A stretch of 7,513 nt of DNA from Bacillota bacterium (GTDB lineage: Bacteria; Bacillota; Clostridia; Oscillospirales; Oscillospiraceae): contig JAEWML010000110.1 of the NCBI GenBank assembly GCA_023393155.1, positions 1-7,513 on the forward strand, given 5' to 3'. The notes under the pieces were generated by a model. That model saw only the letters and a program-made list of their open reading frames with translations, searched no databases and had not been told where the DNA came from. Shown here piece after piece: positions 6,125-7,513 of the stretch. The number at the start of each line of letters is the position of its first letter. Position 1 is the first letter of the stretch. A program made the position numbers and the translations under genes.

Positions 6125-6499
6125 TTGGAAATTTTATTGAGCAATTCCTCCAGCGCGCCCATCTACGAGCAGATTGCCGCCCAGATTCGGGATCAGGTTG
6201 TAGCCGGGTCGCTGGAGCAGGGAGCGGCCCTGCCCTCCATCCGGGCGCTGGCAAAGGACCTGCGCATCTCCGTCATCACCACCAAGCGGGCCTATGACGA
6301 GCTGGAGGCGGAGGGTTTTGTCTACACGGTGGCGGGCAAGGGCTGCTTTGTGGCGGAGCAGAACACAGAGCTGATCCGGGAGAGCCGCCTGCGGGAGATC
6401 GAGGGCCATTTGCAGGCCGCCGCCGACCTTGCCGGGAGCTGCCGTGTCACGGACGGGGAGCTTGTTTCGATGCTGCGGATTATTTTAGAGGGGGAATGA
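6125..6499 (+). CDS. GntR-family transcriptional repressor, YtrA type
   Basis: The protein is 124 residues from a TTG start. Residues 10-78 are a winged helix-turn-helix of the GntR family, with PIYEQIAAQIRDQVVAG at 12-28 and the recognition-helix and wing segment LPSIRALAKDLRIS to GKGCFVA (36-77). Only a short helical tail follows (80-124), as in the small YtrA subfamily, which lacks a large ligand-binding domain. The TTG start gives the N-terminus MEILLSNSSSAPIYEQI, which matches the usual start of this subfamily; the ATG at 6107 would add six atypical residues. YtrA-type proteins repress neighbouring ABC-transporter genes, often released by cell-wall-active antibiotics. The ABC ATPase gene begins three bases after this stop. 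Autoregulation is likely through the repeats at the promoter. The inducer is unknown. Confidence 0.92.
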   Translation: MEILLSNSSSAPIYEQIAAQIRDQVVAGSLEQGAALPSIRALAKDLRISVITTKRAYDELEAEGFVYTVAGKGCFVAEQNTELIRESRLREIEGHLQAAADLAGSCRVTDGELVSMLRIILEGE

Positions 6500-6502
6500 A
6501 CC

Positions 6503-7354
6503 ATGGATGCGATTGAAATAAAGAATGTGAGCAAGCGCCTGGGCGACTTTGCCATACAGGATTTGAGCCTTGTGCTGCCTCAGGGGTCCATCTGCGGACT
6601 GGTGGGAGAAAACGGAGCGGGCAAAACCACCGCCATCCGTATGATTATGAACGCCCTGCGGCCCGACAGCGGCGAAATCCGCGTGCTGGGGGTGGATAAC
6701 CGCAGCCCGGAGTTTCATCGGGTGAAGGAGGACGTGGGCATCGTACTGGACGAGGCCCATTTCCCCGAAACGCTGAACGCCCGGCAGGTGGGCCTCATCA
6801 TGGCGGACACCTATCAGCGCTGGGACGCTGAGGCTTACGACGGGTTTTTAAAGCGCTTCGGCCTGCCACTAAAAAAGGCATTTAAGGACTACTCCCGGGG
6901 CATGACCATGAAGCTTGCTATCGCCGTGGCCCTGAGCCACAGCCCGAAGCTTTTGATTCTGGACGAGGCCACCAGCGGTCTGGACCCCATTGTCCGGGAT
7001 GAAATTCTGGAGATTTTCTCTGAGTTTACCCGGGACGAAAGCTGCTCTATCCTCATCTCCTCCCACATCGTCAGTGACCTTGAAAAGCTGTGCGATTACA
7101 TCGCGTTTCTCCACAGGGGCCGCCTGCGGTTCTCCATGGAAAAGGACGCTCTGCGGGACGAATTCGGCATTGTCGCCTGCAACAAGCGCCGCCTTTCGGA
7201 ACTGCCCCAAGGAGTGGTGCTGGGCGCGGAAGAATCGCCCTACGGCGTGCGGGCGCTGGTAAAGCGGAGCCTGGTTCCCGCCTCGCTGCCGGTGGAGCGG
7301 CCCAGTTTGGAGGACATTATTCTGTTTCTGGTAAAGGGGGAAAAGCAGGCATGA
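6503..7354 (+). CDS. ABC transporter ATP-binding protein (YtrB/BcrA-like)
   Basis: This 283-residue ATPase powers an exporter-type ABC system at the cytoplasmic membrane. Visible motifs are Walker A GENGAGKT (35-42), a signature YSRGMTMK (130-137) in place of LSGGQ, Walker B LLILDE (150-155) followed by the D-loop SGLD (158-161), and the switch His188 in SSHIVSD. The Q-loop position reads GIVLDEAHFP (79-88), where an acidic residue stands in for the usual Gln. My recollection is that this is common in BcrA/YtrB-type ATPases. A C-terminal regulatory extension follows (about 210-283). The gene starts three bases after the GntR stop, with AGGGGG eight bases upstream of the ATG, and its TGA overlaps the permease ATG (ATGA). 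Such two-gene exporters act in antibiotic or peptide resistance or in moving lipids and wall precursors; the substrate here is not known. Confidence 0.95.
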   Translation: MDAIEIKNVSKRLGDFAIQDLSLVLPQGSICGLVGENGAGKTTAIRMIMNALRPDSGEIRVLGVDNRSPEFHRVKEDVGIVLDEAHFPETLNARQVGLIMADTYQRWDAEAYDGFLKRFGLPLKKAFKDYSRGMTMKLAIAVALSHSPKLLILDEATSGLDPIVRDEILEIFSEFTRDESCSILISSHIVSDLEKLCDYIAFLHRGRLRFSMEKDALRDEFGIVACNKRRLSELPQGVVLGAEESPYGVRALVKRSLVPASLPVERPSLEDIILFLVKGEKQA

Positions 7355-7513
7355 AGGCGCTTTTGAAAAAGGATATTTTTGTGCTTCTGCGGCAAATGCG
7401 GATGTTTCTTTTAATGATTGCAATTTTTGCCATGTTTCCGCAGGGAAACATGACTGTCTTTGCAATCGTCTACTGCGGAATGCTGCCCTATACCGCCATG
7501 GCCTATGACGAGC
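7351..7513 (+). CDS. ABC-2 type permease, N-terminal part
   Basis: The gene runs off the right edge; 54 complete codons are visible. It begins MKALLKKDIFVLLRQMRMF, a short positively charged amphipathic cytoplasmic start. The first hydrophobic span follows at about 18-29 (MFLLMIAIFAMF), then a second apolar stretch at about 33-50. The start overlaps the ATPase stop codon by four bases (ATGA), with AAGGGGG ten bases upstream, so the two are translationally coupled. Position and start fit the membrane subunit of the exporter driven by the preceding ATPase. Too little is present for a finer family call. Confidence 0.8.
   Translation, partial: MKALLKKDIFVLLRQMRMFLLMIAIFAMFPQGNMTVFAIVYCGMLPYTAMAYDE

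Overview
The window looks like chromosome from a GC-rich, low-oxygen-gut-type Firmicute, probably class Clostridia near the Oscillospiraceae (Flavonifractor/Oscillibacter-like). This is inferred from strong AGGAG-type ribosome sites, consensus sigma-A promoters, a YtrA-type GntR/ABC pair, BspA-type leucine-rich repeats, and a TolC-like protein beside a lipoprotein adaptor, a pairing seen in this group. The genus cannot be fixed from sequence alone. No RNA genes, insertion sequences, phage genes or CRISPR arrays were seen, and every gene inside the window is intact.

From left to right there are three transcription units. (1) Positions 1-1851, minus strand: an efflux operon with a TolC-family protein followed by the start of a membrane-fusion adaptor lipoprotein that runs off the left edge. 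It has a perfect TTGACA-17-TATAAT promoter with a TetR-like inverted repeat over the predicted start of transcription, so it is probably drug- or metabolite-inducible. (2) Positions 1943-5991, minus strand: a three-gene operon in the order leucine-rich-repeat protein, VWA-like protein with a degenerate metallopeptidase-like N-terminus, and MoxR-family AAA+ ATPase. The genes are tightly coupled, and a hairpin terminator closes the unit just before the efflux promoter. (3) Positions 6066 to the right edge, plus strand: a short GntR-family (YtrA-type) repressor, an ABC ATPase, and the first 54 codons of a membrane permease, with translational overlaps and a promoter overlapped by repeats that are probably the repressor's own operator.

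Units 2 and 3 diverge from a shared 237-base control region (5888-6124). Units 1 and 3 both look like self-contained stress or export responses: TetR-type for the efflux system and GntR-type for the ABC exporter. Unit 2 is the most open in function. MoxR ATPases with VWA partners are known as chaperone-like remodelling machines (RavA-ViaA is the studied example). Here a cytoplasmic leucine-rich-repeat protein with an unrecognised helical C-terminus leads the operon and is a plausible third component, perhaps for substrate recognition. Start codons were re-chosen for three genes (LRR, VWA and GntR) from ribosome-site placement.
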